NCBI GenBank assembly: GCA_964511665.1
Contig: CAZEHA010000030.1
Coordinates: 1 to 41,981 of the forward strand
Direction: 5' to 3'
DNA: 41,981 nt
Source: JAGOEF01 sp964511665
GTDB lineage: Bacteria; Bacteroidota; Bacteroidia; Bacteroidales; ML635J-15
In this document: positions 33,173 to 41,849 of the stretch, piece by piece
How the letters are laid out: every line of letters starts with the position of its first letter
How positions within the stretch are numbered: the first letter of the stretch is position 1
Notes under the pieces: generated by a model
The model's input: the letters and a program-made list of their open reading frames with translations, nothing else
Databases searched by the model: none
What the model was told of the DNA's origin: nothing
Made by a program: the position numbers and the translations under genes

Positions 33173-33616
33173 TTATTGTTTAATAAAACGCTTCTCTATA
33201 CTTGATTGATTACGCAATAAGTCATTTTTTTCGAGTACAAGCCACATCTCCTTACTCGTTAAACGCTTGATGTAGTAATGTGATACAAGGGTGTCGCCTT
33301 CGATTGTGTAATTCAGGTATTGACTTTCGGAATTATAGTTCCAGCACCCCGAGCGGGTATAGGCAAGGTTTCCGTTTCTTCGGGTTTCAATTTGAAAAGA
33401 CCCATCGCCTGCGAAAACTAAATAATTAGAGGCTTCTTCATTTTTAATAGAATCGTTGCACAAGTCGTTAATCATTACCTTATTTAACTCCCAGGTGCCT
33501 TCGATACGCGCTTCAGCCGATTTAAAACTGATATATGAACCCTCTTCGAAACTGGTGCACGATGTAATTAGATGTATTGCTGCAATCGTAAATAATCCAT
33601 ATCTAAATAGTTTCAT
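33173..33616 (-). CDS. Small lipoprotein, lipocalin-like (paralogue)
   Basis: A 147-residue lipoprotein. The start at 33616 (MKLFRYGLFT) gives a signal peptide with lipobox ITSC. The upstream reading frame is not coding. It shares the layout of the neighbouring gene (IEGTWELNKVMIND, later FAGDGSFQIETRRNG and SGCWNYNSESQYLNY) but overall identity looks low, so the pair is an old tandem duplication. No catalytic motif. First gene of the two-gene unit, with a good promoter at 33643-33673. Confidence 0.72.
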   Translation of the reverse strand: MKLFRYGLFTIAAIHLITSCTSFEEGSYISFKSAEARIEGTWELNKVMINDLCNDSIKNEEASNYLVFAGDGSFQIETRRNGNLAYTRSGCWNYNSESQYLNYTIEGDTLVSHYYIKRLTSKEMWLVLEKNDLLRNQSSIEKRFIKQ

Positions 33617-33642
33617 GCTTGGTTTTGAATGGTTATCAAATG

Positions 33643-33673
33643 CAAATATAATGGAATTATGCGAAAAAACAAA
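33643..33673 (-). promoter_or_regulatory. Promoter of the small-lipoprotein pair
   Basis: On the minus strand TTTG (33670-33673), 19 bp and TATATTTG (33643-33650), an exact fit to the Bacteroidota consensus. The -33 box overlaps the terminator hairpin of the upstream T9SS gene. Confidence 0.65.
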
Positions 33674-33695
33674 ATCCCGCATTTCACGGGATTTT
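33671..33695 (-). terminator. Terminator of the T9SS cargo gene
   Basis: AAAATCCCG (33671-33679) and CGGGATTTT (33687-33695) form a 9-bp stem with a 7-base loop; on the minus strand a T-rich stretch follows. It lies 22 bp after the stop of the large gene. Confidence 0.75.
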
Positions 33696-33717
33696 GCAAC
33701 ATTATATTTATGGCTTA

Positions 33718-36700
33718 TTATTGAACCGATATTTTTCTGATACCGCTTCTGTCGCCGGCTTCAAAACGGAGCACATACAGACCCGGTTTCAGGCTGCTGA
33801 TGTCAAACATAGAGAACTTTTGTTGCGGCGCAAATTGCATAACAATTTTTCCATCGGTACTTATAATGCTTACAGCATCGATGTTTTCGTCGGCACTAAG
33901 AAATAATACATCGCTTGCAGGATTTGGATAGAGACTAACGGCTTCACTGAAATTCATATCGATAGATGTAGAAACCACAATGTCGGCAGGAATTCGATAA
34001 TTCAGCGTTGATTTTCCAAATGAGTACAGCATTACGCCGGTAACATCGTAGTATGTGTTAACCACTTCCTGAAAAGTGAAGGCACCGTTGTCTTTACATA
34101 CTACGGTATCGTTGTCCTGAGCTACTTTCCATTCTCCGAATCCGTTTCGCAAGGCGGTGCATTTGGCATTTACTACCTTTACCAATACGCTTTCGTACAT
34201 TTCGGTATTTGCTTCGGCAGCGCTTACAATCACCGGTGCAGGAACGGCTTCACCTATCTCAGTAACCTGATAATAAGTGATATTGGTCATTTCGGTCATG
34301 GTGAAGTACTCGGTGATTTTTCCGGTAATCATTACTTTATCGCCAATTGCAGGTGTGCGTGTTAAATCATAAATGTATAATCCTGTCCATGCACCATCGC
34401 CATCCTGAACAAAGTACCCGTCGCCATAGGGAAATCCATTGAACGATGCGGTAACCACACCATGAACGGTAACTGTCTGGTTTAGGTATGGTGAGTCGCC
34501 GCTTGCATCGGTGGTGTACTGAATATCGTAAATAGGAGTGATGTCGGGACCGCTCAGGTTTACTGTAATATTTACCGAAGCAATAACTGCAGGGCTAATA
34601 TTAACATTGTCCATATCGACCAGCTGTGCGTTTATAGTATGTTCACCGTCTGTTAAGCCTGTAATCGAACCCGTGGAAGTAGTTGTGTAATTCTTTTCTC
34701 CTTCGTTGAGCCAATATGCTATTTTTCCATCGCTGCCCAGTGTGAAATTGGTTACCTGAAAGCTAATTGCAACCGCTGCCGAATAAATAGTTGCTCCATT
34801 TGTCGGACTGCTTATTGCCAATAAAGGGTTTGCATTAACACCGAGGTCTTCAACGTCGTTGGCATCGCGCGGTAGAATTTTCCATTCGCTGAAAGCATAA
34901 TCGAGAACACCCTGTACACGGTAATTATTACCCGGTGTGGGGTCATAATCGTACAAAAGGTCATCAACCAGAATTACTCCGCTGCCATCGTTCACCGGCC
35001 ATTGTCCAAAATTATCAGGTGCAGTTGAATTAACTCCTGTAACCTGAATTAGAACACCTTCATACATTTCGCTGCCGGCGTTACCAGTGCTTACTATTGT
35101 GGCATCGGCTATGAGGTTTCCGCTATTTATTAACATGTAACTTGCATTGGTTATTTCGGTAAGATTAAAGTATTCGGTAACCGTTCCGCTAACCCATACC
35201 GAGTCGCCAATAGCGGGGCTGGGTGAACTGGTATAGTACACATAAATACCATTCCAGGCACCTGCGCCATCTTGCAACCAGAATTTATCACCGTTTTTGG
35301 CAACAACCACACCGCGGGTAGTAATGCTTTGGTCTTTCAGGGGAGAATCGCCCGAAGGATCGGTGGTGTACTGTATGCTGTAGATGGTATTATATGCCGG
35401 AACGCTCATGTCGATAGTGAAACTAACCTGTGCAGTAACTTGTGGGTCAAGCGGGTTGTTGTCCATGTCGACCAATTCGAGTGTAACCACATGTGTTGTT
35501 TCTTCCAAATCGTTAAACGAAATGGGACTTGTAGTAGTGTAAGCAGCTGCACCACCGTCGAGAGAGTATTTTACACGACCTTCGGTTCCCATATTAAAAT
35601 TATACACCGTAAATACAACGTTGGGGTCAGTGGTTTGAATGGTACTGTTGTTTAATGGGCTATTGATGACAAGGTAAGGGTCGGTTGTAGCAAACTGTGT
35701 CCACGAAATATCATCGATTGTTACCTGACTGTTGTTTTCGCTGCTTCCTACACATTTTATCATTATTGTAAAGCTGCCTGCAATGTTAATATTATTTACT
35801 TCGAAAACATGAATGGTTTCATCGGCTCCGCTACCAGTGCCAAATTGTTGTGAGGTTGCTACCAGGTCTCCGTTTATGTACAGTTCAAGCTGACGTGTAG
35901 TGGCTCCGGTAAAAGCCTTGCGCATGTTCATGGTAAAACTGCTAATACCTCCGGGTATGGGGCCCGATTCCAGTTTACTGTCGGAAGCACGGCGAAGCAT
36001 AAGTCCATTACCGTTAATAGGGTAGTCGCCTTCGTTACGCGAATGATTGAAATACCATGTAATATTATTGTTTCCAACAAACGATCCGTCGGTATAACTG
36101 GCTGTAGCCGTAGAATTGTCGAAAGGCTCCATGCCGCCGGGCATCAGTTCTATGCAGGTAAAATTCACTTCATCGAACACCGGTGGCGACAACGGATTGT
36201 TGCTCATATCAACCAGTTCGAGTCGAACCATGTGCGGAGCTATTGAAAGATCGCTAAGCAAAATAGCATTGGTGGTATTGTGATACGAAACACTACCTCC
36301 GTCTACACTGTAGGCTATGTATCCATCTTCGCCCAGTTCAAAATTGGCAACTGCAAATTCAACCGATACACTGTTTCCGTTGATTTGCTGATTTTCGCTT
36401 GGGCTGGTAATCGCAATTCCGGGATCGGTATTGGGTATTTCGTAGAATATTGTGAGTGAAGCCATTACCTCGGGGTCGAGAGCTACATCCGACATATCGG
36501 TAAGTTTTAGCACAGCTATATTTTCACCTTCGATAAGACCCGTGATTGTGATAGGCGAAGTGGTTGTGTACGATACTTCTCCATCGTTGAAGCTATATGC
36601 AATTTTTCCGTCAACACCGGGTTCAAAGTTGGCCACTTCGAATGCAATTTCAACCTGATTAACATTTACAACAGTGTTGTTGGCCGGTGATGTGATTGTT

Positions 36701-37239
36701 AGCTCGGGGCCCGGCGCCTGCCACAGCTCGAAACTGCCATTAGGAGCAATATTATCGCTTTCACCAATATTAACTACGAGATTGTCGAGAATATTGGTGG
36801 CTGTGCCCGACCAATTTGCAGCAACATCATAGAATCTGATTTCGACATAGGCAGTGGTTGATCCGGGAGGAACATCTCCGGTGAAAGTGAGTGTTTGAAA
36901 CGTTGCCTGATCGACACTATATGCATTGAAGTTGTTCCAAACTATAGCGGCTCCGTCGAATCCTATTCCCATTCGTGTTCTTCCTGCAGCGTCATTGTCA
37001 AGAATATCAAGCGAAATGGAGTACTGATCTCCTTCGGGAACATTAAACTCTGACGACCTAAGGATTTGAGTGTCTTGCGACGTCCATGTAACAGCAACAG
37101 AGTAAGTGCCATCTGATACATCATCGGTATTTTGAACATAAACAAACCCGGCAGTTGTCTGAGCCCAATTGCTAAGCTCTTGCGATTGCAGCGTAACAAC
37201 TGCCATCAGTAAGCATAAAACAGTTAAGATTTTTTTCAT
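33718..37239 (-). CDS. Large T9SS-secreted protein with Ig-like and OB-like repeats
   Basis: A 1173-residue protein with a signal peptide (start at 37239, MKKILTVLCLLMAVVTLQSQ). Reading from the N-terminus: a carbohydrate-binding-like jelly-roll region (about 25-175), two Ig-like repeats (about 180-365), a second jelly-roll-like region (about 370-520), another Ig-like repeat, an OB-fold-like module, a fourth Ig-like repeat, a second OB-like module and a C-terminal T9SS sorting domain (about 1095-1173, with YPNPASDVLFL and LKPGLYVLRFEAG). Each Ig repeat carries a phrase of the type ITSPxNxxxI and GKIAYxxNxGExxYTTTS. No catalytic motif is recognised, so it may be an adhesin or scaffold. Transcribed alone. 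Confidence 0.85.
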   Translation of the reverse strand: MKKILTVLCLLMAVVTLQSQELSNWAQTTAGFVYVQNTDDVSDGTYSVAVTWTSQDTQILRSSEFNVPEGDQYSISLDILDNDAAGRTRMGIGFDGAAIVWNNFNAYSVDQATFQTLTFTGDVPPGSTTAYVEIRFYDVAANWSGTATNILDNLVVNIGESDNIAPNGSFELWQAPGPELTITSPANNTVVNVNQVEIAFEVANFEPGVDGKIAYSFNDGEVSYTTTSPITITGLIEGENIAVLKLTDMSDVALDPEVMASLTIFYEIPNTDPGIAITSPSENQQINGNSVSVEFAVANFELGEDGYIAYSVDGGSVSYHNTTNAILLSDLSIAPHMVRLELVDMSNNPLSPPVFDEVNFTCIELMPGGMEPFDNSTATASYTDGSFVGNNNITWYFNHSRNEGDYPINGNGLMLRRASDSKLESGPIPGGISSFTMNMRKAFTGATTRQLELYINGDLVATSQQFGTGSGADETIHVFEVNNINIAGSFTIMIKCVGSSENNSQVTIDDISWTQFATTDPYLVINSPLNNSTIQTTDPNVVFTVYNFNMGTEGRVKYSLDGGAAAYTTTSPISFNDLEETTHVVTLELVDMDNNPLDPQVTAQVSFTIDMSVPAYNTIYSIQYTTDPSGDSPLKDQSITTRGVVVAKNGDKFWLQDGAGAWNGIYVYYTSSPSPAIGDSVWVSGTVTEYFNLTEITNASYMLINSGNLIADATIVSTGNAGSEMYEGVLIQVTGVNSTAPDNFGQWPVNDGSGVILVDDLLYDYDPTPGNNYRVQGVLDYAFSEWKILPRDANDVEDLGVNANPLLAISSPTNGATIYSAAVAISFQVTNFTLGSDGKIAYWLNEGEKNYTTTSTGSITGLTDGEHTINAQLVDMDNVNISPAVIASVNITVNLSGPDITPIYDIQYTTDASGDSPYLNQTVTVHGVVTASFNGFPYGDGYFVQDGDGAWTGLYIYDLTRTPAIGDKVMITGKITEYFTMTEMTNITYYQVTEIGEAVPAPVIVSAAEANTEMYESVLVKVVNAKCTALRNGFGEWKVAQDNDTVVCKDNGAFTFQEVVNTYYDVTGVMLYSFGKSTLNYRIPADIVVSTSIDMNFSEAVSLYPNPASDVLFLSADENIDAVSIISTDGKIVMQFAPQQKFSMFDISSLKPGLYVLRFEAGDRSGIRKISVQ

Positions 37240-37284
37240 ATTTCTTCGTTTTAAAATTAAAAGTTTCTTAGTAAAGAATAAATG

Positions 37285-37292
37285 CAAAAATA
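37285..37292 (-). promoter_or_regulatory. Putative -7 element of the T9SS gene
   Basis: TATTTTTG on the minus strand fits TAnnTTTG; the nearest TTTG box is 15 bp away, shorter than usual. The start codon is 45 bp downstream. Confidence 0.35.
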
Positions 37293-37377
37293 CAGCTTTC
37301 ACCAAAGCAAAAAACTGTATTTCATTACTATTTTATGAATATTTATTAACTAAATGTTAATGTTTGGTGGACTTAGT

Positions 37378-38145
37378 TTAGTCTTGAATGCCAAGAATTT
37401 CTTTGTCAACAAGTATCCTTCCGCAGAATTCGCAGGGAATAATTTTTTTACGCGATTTAATGTCGAGTTGACGTTGTGGTGGTATTTTGGCAAAACAACC
37501 GCCGCAGGCATCGCGTTCAACAATTACCACTGCAAGACCATTGCGGGCATTGTTGCGTATGCGGTAGTATGCGTTCAGGGTGCGGCTGTCAATAAACACA
37601 GCCACTTTGTCGGCTTCGGCTTTCAGTTCTTGTTCTTCTTTAAAGTTTTCTTTTACGATTTCTTCTAGTTCGCCTTTTTTCTCATCCAAATCGAGATTTC
37701 TTTCGTTGAGCAAGCCATTCGACTCGGCAATTACCATATTTTTGTTTTCGATAAGTGCGTTGTACTCGCGAATGCGCTTTTCGAACAGTTCAATTTCTAA
37801 AGTCTGAAACTCTATCTCTTTCGACAGGGCATCGTATTCACGATTGTTTCTGACATTCATCTGCTGCGATTCATATTTTTTTATGAGCGCCTGAGCATTC
37901 AGAATCTCCGTTTTTTTAACAGTTATTTGCTCATTTAGTGCTTTAATATCGGCTTCGAAATTACTGATTCGGGTTTGCAGACCGGTGATTTCATCTTCTA
38001 AGTCTTGAACTTCGAGGGGTAACTCACCATGCAACATTTTGAGTTTGTCAATTTTACTGTCGATAAGCTGCAGTTGATACAAATAGGTCAGTTTTTCTTC
38101 GATGCTAAGGGTTGCGGGGTCGTTTGCCGAAACTGTTTTTGCCAT
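37378..38145 (-). CDS. C4-type zinc-ribbon coiled-coil protein (CT398-like)
   Basis: A 255-residue protein with a long coiled coil (about residues 20-185, rich in Leu, Glu, Lys and Gln) and a C-terminal zinc ribbon with C214-x2-C217 and C238-x2-C241 (CGGC and CEFC). This is the layout of the CT398/zf-RING_7 family, which folds into a long hairpin with a zinc-bound tip. No function is known for certain, though genes of this family often sit beside Nif3-like genes, as here. It starts 1 bp after the Nif3-like stop. Confidence 0.87.
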   Translation of the reverse strand: MAKTVSANDPATLSIEEKLTYLYQLQLIDSKIDKLKMLHGELPLEVQDLEDEITGLQTRISNFEADIKALNEQITVKKTEILNAQALIKKYESQQMNVRNNREYDALSKEIEFQTLEIELFEKRIREYNALIENKNMVIAESNGLLNERNLDLDEKKGELEEIVKENFKEEQELKAEADKVAVFIDSRTLNAYYRIRNNARNGLAVVIVERDACGGCFAKIPPQRQLDIKSRKKIIPCEFCGRILVDKEILGIQD

Positions 38146-38146
38146 A

Positions 38147-39247
38147 TTAAATGAATTTTATCGGATTCGTATTAATGTTTGAAAATCGGACTGCAAATTT
38201 AGGATTTATTTTTGAAATTAAATCATAAAAAATCTCTTTTGTAAATTGTTCGCTTTCGTAATGACCAATATCAATCAACCATGTGTTGTTATTACCGGTA
38301 AAATAATGGTGATAGCCAATTTCTCCAGTAATGTAGGCATCAGCACCAGACGCAATGGCTTTGTTGATAAGTGACGAGCCGCTGCCGCCGCACACTGCAA
38401 TCTTTCGTATGGGCTTGTCGATAGATGGAATAGGTCCGGTTTTTATAACATCGCATCCAAAAGTATCTTTCAGCATTGCAATTAATTCGTCGGTATTGAG
38501 CTCTTTTGGCAGTATCCCTAAAGCTCCCAGCCCAAGTTTGTTATTTATGTTTTTCAGTGGAATAATGTCGTAAGCCACTTCTTCGTATGGATGAGCCGAT
38601 ATCATTGCGCCAATTACACGACTAATACCAGCATCTTCAACAATGGTTTCGATGCGTATTTCGGGTTCACTATGCAGTTGTCCGATTTCCCCGCTGAAAG
38701 GTTTTGCTGTTTCGCCGGCTCGGTAAGTTCCTGTGCCGCTCAAATTGAAGCTGCAGCAGTCGTAATTTCCAATACTTCCTCCTCCGGCATGGAACATGGC
38801 CATGCGCACTTGTTCGGCATGCGAATGTGGCGCATAACATATCAGTTTGTTCAGCCCTGAATTAACCGGAGACAAACAACTTATTTGTTGCAGCCCCAGT
38901 TTTTCTGCCATTTTATAACTTACTCCGCCAATTACCATGTCGAAATTGGTGTGTGCGGCATATATCGCCAAATTGTGTTGTATGGCAAATATCACGCATT
39001 GTTCAGCGTAACTTGATCCGGTAAGCCTATGCAGGGGTTTAAAGATAACCGGGTGATGAGCAATAATCAGATTTGACTGCGTGTCAACGGCTTCGTATAG
39101 AACCTCAAGAGTGATATCGGTGCATAGCAAAACGCCTGTAACCGCATCGTTTTTATTTCCGGTGAGCAATCCGCAGTTGTCGTAACTCTCCTGATAATTA
39201 AGTGGGGCAAAGTCTTCGAGTAGTTTGATTACTTCAGCTGTATTCAT
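38147..39247 (-). CDS. Nif3-like dinuclear metal centre protein (DUF34)
   Basis: A 366-residue protein of the Nif3/DUF34 family (YbgI-like, hexameric with a dinuclear metal site). Metal-site motifs: LIIAHHPVIF (HH ligands) and AHTNFDMV in the N-terminal half, DIGHYESEQF near the C-terminus. The central part (about residues 130-230) is the PII/CutA-like insertion of the long family form, with VIGAMISAHPYEEVAYDI. Its biochemical role is unsettled. Middle gene of the set MerR-Nif3-zinc ribbon, with gaps of 17 and 1 bp. Confidence 0.92.
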   Translation of the reverse strand: MNTAEVIKLLEDFAPLNYQESYDNCGLLTGNKNDAVTGVLLCTDITLEVLYEAVDTQSNLIIAHHPVIFKPLHRLTGSSYAEQCVIFAIQHNLAIYAAHTNFDMVIGGVSYKMAEKLGLQQISCLSPVNSGLNKLICYAPHSHAEQVRMAMFHAGGGSIGNYDCCSFNLSGTGTYRAGETAKPFSGEIGQLHSEPEIRIETIVEDAGISRVIGAMISAHPYEEVAYDIIPLKNINNKLGLGALGILPKELNTDELIAMLKDTFGCDVIKTGPIPSIDKPIRKIAVCGGSGSSLINKAIASGADAYITGEIGYHHYFTGNNNTWLIDIGHYESEQFTKEIFYDLISKINPKFAVRFSNINTNPIKFI

Positions 39248-39264
39248 ATTATGGTATGGTAATT

Positions 39265-39600
39265 TTATAACGAGTCGCGTACTTCGCTAAGAATTGATTT
39301 AATTTCTTTCAGTTTTTGTACAATTTCGAAGTTGCGGTCAAGGTCTTCTCTGTTTTCTTTTAGCTTTTTACGCGCACCGGCCAGGGTCATGCCTCTTTCT
39401 TTTACCAAATGATAAATCAAATGCAAATTGTCGATGTCTTTTTTAGTGAAAAGTCGGTTCCCTTTCTTGTTCTTATAAGGCTTCAGAATGTCGAACTGGT
39501 TTTCCCAATAACGTATCAGAGAGGCGTTTACCTTGAACATGTCGGCAACCTCGCTTATTGAATAGTAAATCTTTTCGATTTCTTTTTCTTTGTATGGCAT
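39265..39600 (-). CDS. MerR-family transcriptional regulator
   Basis: A 111-residue MerR-type winged helix: YYSISEVADMFKVNASLIRYWENQFDIL (helix-turn-helix and wing), then KKGNRLFTKKDIDNLHLIYH and a coiled-coil tail (about residues 75-110) with no metal-binding cysteines. It therefore does not look like a mercury or copper sensor. Small regulators of this kind are common in Bacteroidota and their targets are usually unknown. Probably the first gene of the Nif3/zinc-ribbon operon. Confidence 0.9.
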   Translation of the reverse strand: MPYKEKEIEKIYYSISEVADMFKVNASLIRYWENQFDILKPYKNKKGNRLFTKKDIDNLHLIYHLVKERGMTLAGARKKLKENREDLDRNFEIVQKLKEIKSILSEVRDSL

Positions 39601-39751
39601 GGCTATAAAATTTCTGTATCAAAAATGCAACTAATTTCGCAATGATGCAAAAATAATTTTCAACAAACTTGCTAATTTATACGGTATTATGAGTGTGGTT
39701 CTGTTTTAAAACTTTAAGCATTTATTTTTGTAAAATATTTTCTCGAAAACA

Positions 39752-39782
39752 TTTGGTGAATAAAAAAATAGGTGTAATTTTG
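39752..39782 (+). promoter_or_regulatory. Promoter of the tRNA pair
   Basis: TTTG (39752-39755), 19 bp and TAATTTTG (39775-39782), an exact fit to the Bacteroidota consensus, ending 10 bp before the tRNA-Gly gene. Confidence 0.7.
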
Positions 39783-39792
39783 CACACCACAA

Positions 39793-39865
<73 letters not shown>

Positions 39866-39894
39866 CTTTTTTTATGAAGTTTTTTTGAAAGGAT

Positions 39895-39980
39895 GCCCGG
39901 ATGGCGGAATAGGTAGACGCGTTGGACTTAAAATCCAATGACCAGCTACGGTCGTGCCGGTTCGATTCCGGCTTCGGGTA
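39895..39980 (+). tRNA. tRNA-Leu (TAA anticodon)
   Basis: 86 nt with a class-II variable arm (GACC/GGTC). The acceptor GCCCGGA pairs with TTCGGGT, anticodon arm TTGGA/TCCAA with loop CTTAAAA (anticodon TAA), T-arm GCCGG/CCGGC. CCA is not encoded. It lies 29 bp after tRNA-Gly and probably shares its transcript. Confidence 0.96.
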
Positions 39981-39989
39981 CATATAATT

Positions 39990-40028
39990 AAAAAGAGGTG
40001 CAATTTGAACTTATTGCACCTCTTTTTT
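39990..40028. terminator. Bidirectional terminator after the tRNAs
   Basis: A 13-bp stem AAAAGAGGTGCAA (39991-40003) with TTGCACCTCTTTT (40014-40026) and a 10-base loop, followed by T on one strand and A on the other. It can end both the tRNA transcript and the convergent gene at 40043-40462. Confidence 0.9.
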
Positions 40029-40042
40029 TATGAATATTTCGG

Positions 40043-40462
40043 TTAATGCACCGGGCTGAATGCATCATCCATTTTATCTTCGAAATTTAAGTTTTGCACC
40101 TTCCAGGTTTCGTTGGGTTTATACAGCACAATGATTATTTTTACGGGTTGCCGGTCGTAGCGCAACAGAAAGGTATATCGAAGGTAAGAATCGCCGGCAT
40201 GTTCCAGTTTCATTAATTCGTGCCCGTAGTAATTGCCCAGCAATTTGCGCGACACGTCGAGTCTTTCTTTAATACTTTTAATGCCTTCCTGATTCGGTGC
40301 AATCAACTCATTGGTAGAGAACAGGTAGTCGATGGCTTTATTCATGTCGGTTTTAAAGGTATCGAAAAAAACATCGAGAATATCTTCGGGATTTTTCTGA
40401 GCCTGCACTTGCACAATGCCTGCAATACTAATGAAACAAATGGCAATAATCAGTTTTTTCAT
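40043..40462 (-). CDS. Small secreted protein of unknown function
   Basis: A 139-residue protein with a signal peptide (MKKLIIAICFISIAGIVQVQAQ, cut near residue 20-21). The mature part of about 118 residues alternates helix (PEDILDVFFDTFKTDMNKAIDYLF) and strand (YLRYTFLLRYDRQPVKIIIVLYK, ETWKVQNLNFEDK), a pattern that suits an NTF2-like or DUF4019-like fold, though I cannot confirm it. No catalytic residues seen. Transcribed alone and convergent with the tRNAs. Confidence 0.7.
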   Translation of the reverse strand: MKKLIIAICFISIAGIVQVQAQKNPEDILDVFFDTFKTDMNKAIDYLFSTNELIAPNQEGIKSIKERLDVSRKLLGNYYGHELMKLEHAGDSYLRYTFLLRYDRQPVKIIIVLYKPNETWKVQNLNFEDKMDDAFSPVH

Positions 40463-40520
40463 TGCTGTAAAGTTTTGTTGTTAATGATGTAATACTGTAA
40501 CATGACTGCGAAAGTATGCA

Positions 40521-40550
40521 AAAAAAATGCCGTTCGGTGTAAGAACGGCA
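40521..40550 (-). terminator. Terminator of the ECF sigma-factor gene
   Basis: TGCCGTTC (40528-40535) and GAACGGCA (40543-40550) form an 8-bp stem with a 7-base loop; on the minus strand a run of T follows. It lies 18 bp after the stop codon. Confidence 0.85.
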
Positions 40551-40568
40551 AATAAATTTTGATTTGAT

Positions 40569-41156
40569 TTATTTCGAAAGAATAATCTGGTGTTCGTCGA
40601 TGAGTTTTCGCATATTTATAAGTGCATACCTCATACGCCCAAGCGCGGTATTAATGCTTACATTGGTATGGTCGGCAATTTCTTTAAAGCTCATTCCGCC
40701 GTAATGCCTAAGTAACACCACCTGCTTCTGATCTTCGGGTAGCAGTTCTACCAGATTGCGAATGTCGCTGTTAATCTGGTCGTCGACCATGCGGTCTTCG
40801 ATGTTGATGTCGGAGAATTTATGAGAGTTGAATACATCGAGTTCGTTGTCGTCGTTCGACCATGTATTTGAGTTTCGTTCTTTGCGGAAATAATCGATAG
40901 TGAGGTTGTGTGCAATGCGCACCACCCAGGGCAAAAAGCGACCCTCGTCTTTGTACCGTCCACTTTTGAGCGATTGTATCACTTTCACAAAAGTGTCCTG
41001 AAACAGGTCGTTGGCAACATCGCGGTTGCGTACCGACAGCATGAGATAGGTGAAAACTTTTGATTTGTGGCGCCTGATTAAAACCTCCATGCTACTGTTG
41101 TCGCCTTTAACAAACCTCTCTACCAGTTCTTGATCCGAAAGCTTGCGAATGTCCAT
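40569..41156 (-). CDS. ECF-type RNA polymerase sigma factor
   Basis: A 195-residue sigma-70 family factor of the ECF type. Region 2 is seen in DVANDLFQDTFVKVIQSL and GRFLPWVVRIAHNLTIDYFRK, and region 4 in LPEDQKQVVLLRHYGGMSFKEI and SINTALGRMRYALINMRKL. It recruits RNA polymerase to its own set of promoters. There is no adjacent anti-sigma factor gene, so control may come from elsewhere. The gene is transcribed alone, and no standard promoter was found upstream. Confidence 0.93.
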   Translation of the reverse strand: MDIRKLSDQELVERFVKGDNSSMEVLIRRHKSKVFTYLMLSVRNRDVANDLFQDTFVKVIQSLKSGRYKDEGRFLPWVVRIAHNLTIDYFRKERNSNTWSNDDNELDVFNSHKFSDINIEDRMVDDQINSDIRNLVELLPEDQKQVVLLRHYGGMSFKEIADHTNVSINTALGRMRYALINMRKLIDEHQIILSK

Positions 41157-41339
41157 CTTCGTTAGGTATTGGTTAAATGCGTAGATTTCTATTTTATAGC
41201 ATGGTCTCCTTTCTTTTTATTAGTTTTGTTTTAACTCTATACGCTTTTTACTAAAAATGGTTGCGTAAAAATACACATTTTTTAATATTACAAACAATAA
41301 CAAAAATCATACCTTAAAATTTTTGTTAACAAGCTATTG

Positions 41340-41849
41340 TTATTTGTCTTTCGATGTAAAATAATTTACTACGTCGATAATGTATTGAGCTGCAGCTTTC
41401 GATTGATTATCGACACGGAATTTGTTGCGGTTTGCAGCCTCGAAAATTATGCGGACTTCTCCGGCAAAATTCGGCCCTTTGATAATGGTGTTTTTTATAT
41501 CGGAATAATTCAGTTTGAAATTATGTTTGTGCGCAGCCACCATTTGGTCGGCATCGTACGAAGCCATAGATGCAGCCTTTTCCATGCGGTTTTCTCGACT
41601 TTTTTGATCGACTAAGCTGCCAATGCCCGACATGAGTGTGGCAGTAAGACCAGCTCCGCCGTGAAATGCGCGTTGGCCGGCGGCAATGTTGGTCGAACCG
41701 AAACCTGTTTTTAAAAATACCACACAATCGTCGAGAAATATGGCTGTGTACACTTTTCCGGGGAAGCCCGGTTTAATGAATCCGTCGAGCGCAGTGAGCG
41801 GTGGATAGCTGTTTTTCTTCTCGTTCCCGGGTTTTTGTTTCGATGCCAT
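41340..41849 (-). CDS. Conserved-looking protein of unknown function
   Basis: A 169-residue cytoplasmic-looking protein without signal peptide. I do not recognise a family. Residues about 30-55 (PGKVYTAIFLDDCVVFLKTGFG) read as paired strands, as in PH-like or GRAM-like domains. About 60-80 is rich in Gly and Ala (AFHGGAGLTATLMSGIGS), and the end (NKFRVDNQSKAAAQYIIDVVNYF) is helical. It could be a small membrane-associated protein, but that is a guess. TATTTTTG at 41873-41880 on the minus strand may be its -7 element. The sigma-factor gene lies downstream on the same strand across a 183-bp gap. Confidence 0.65.
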   Translation of the reverse strand: MASKQKPGNEKKNSYPPLTALDGFIKPGFPGKVYTAIFLDDCVVFLKTGFGSTNIAAGQRAFHGGAGLTATLMSGIGSLVDQKSRENRMEKAASMASYDADQMVAAHKHNFKLNYSDIKNTIIKGPNFAGEVRIIFEAANRNKFRVDNQSKAAAQYIIDVVNYFTSKDK

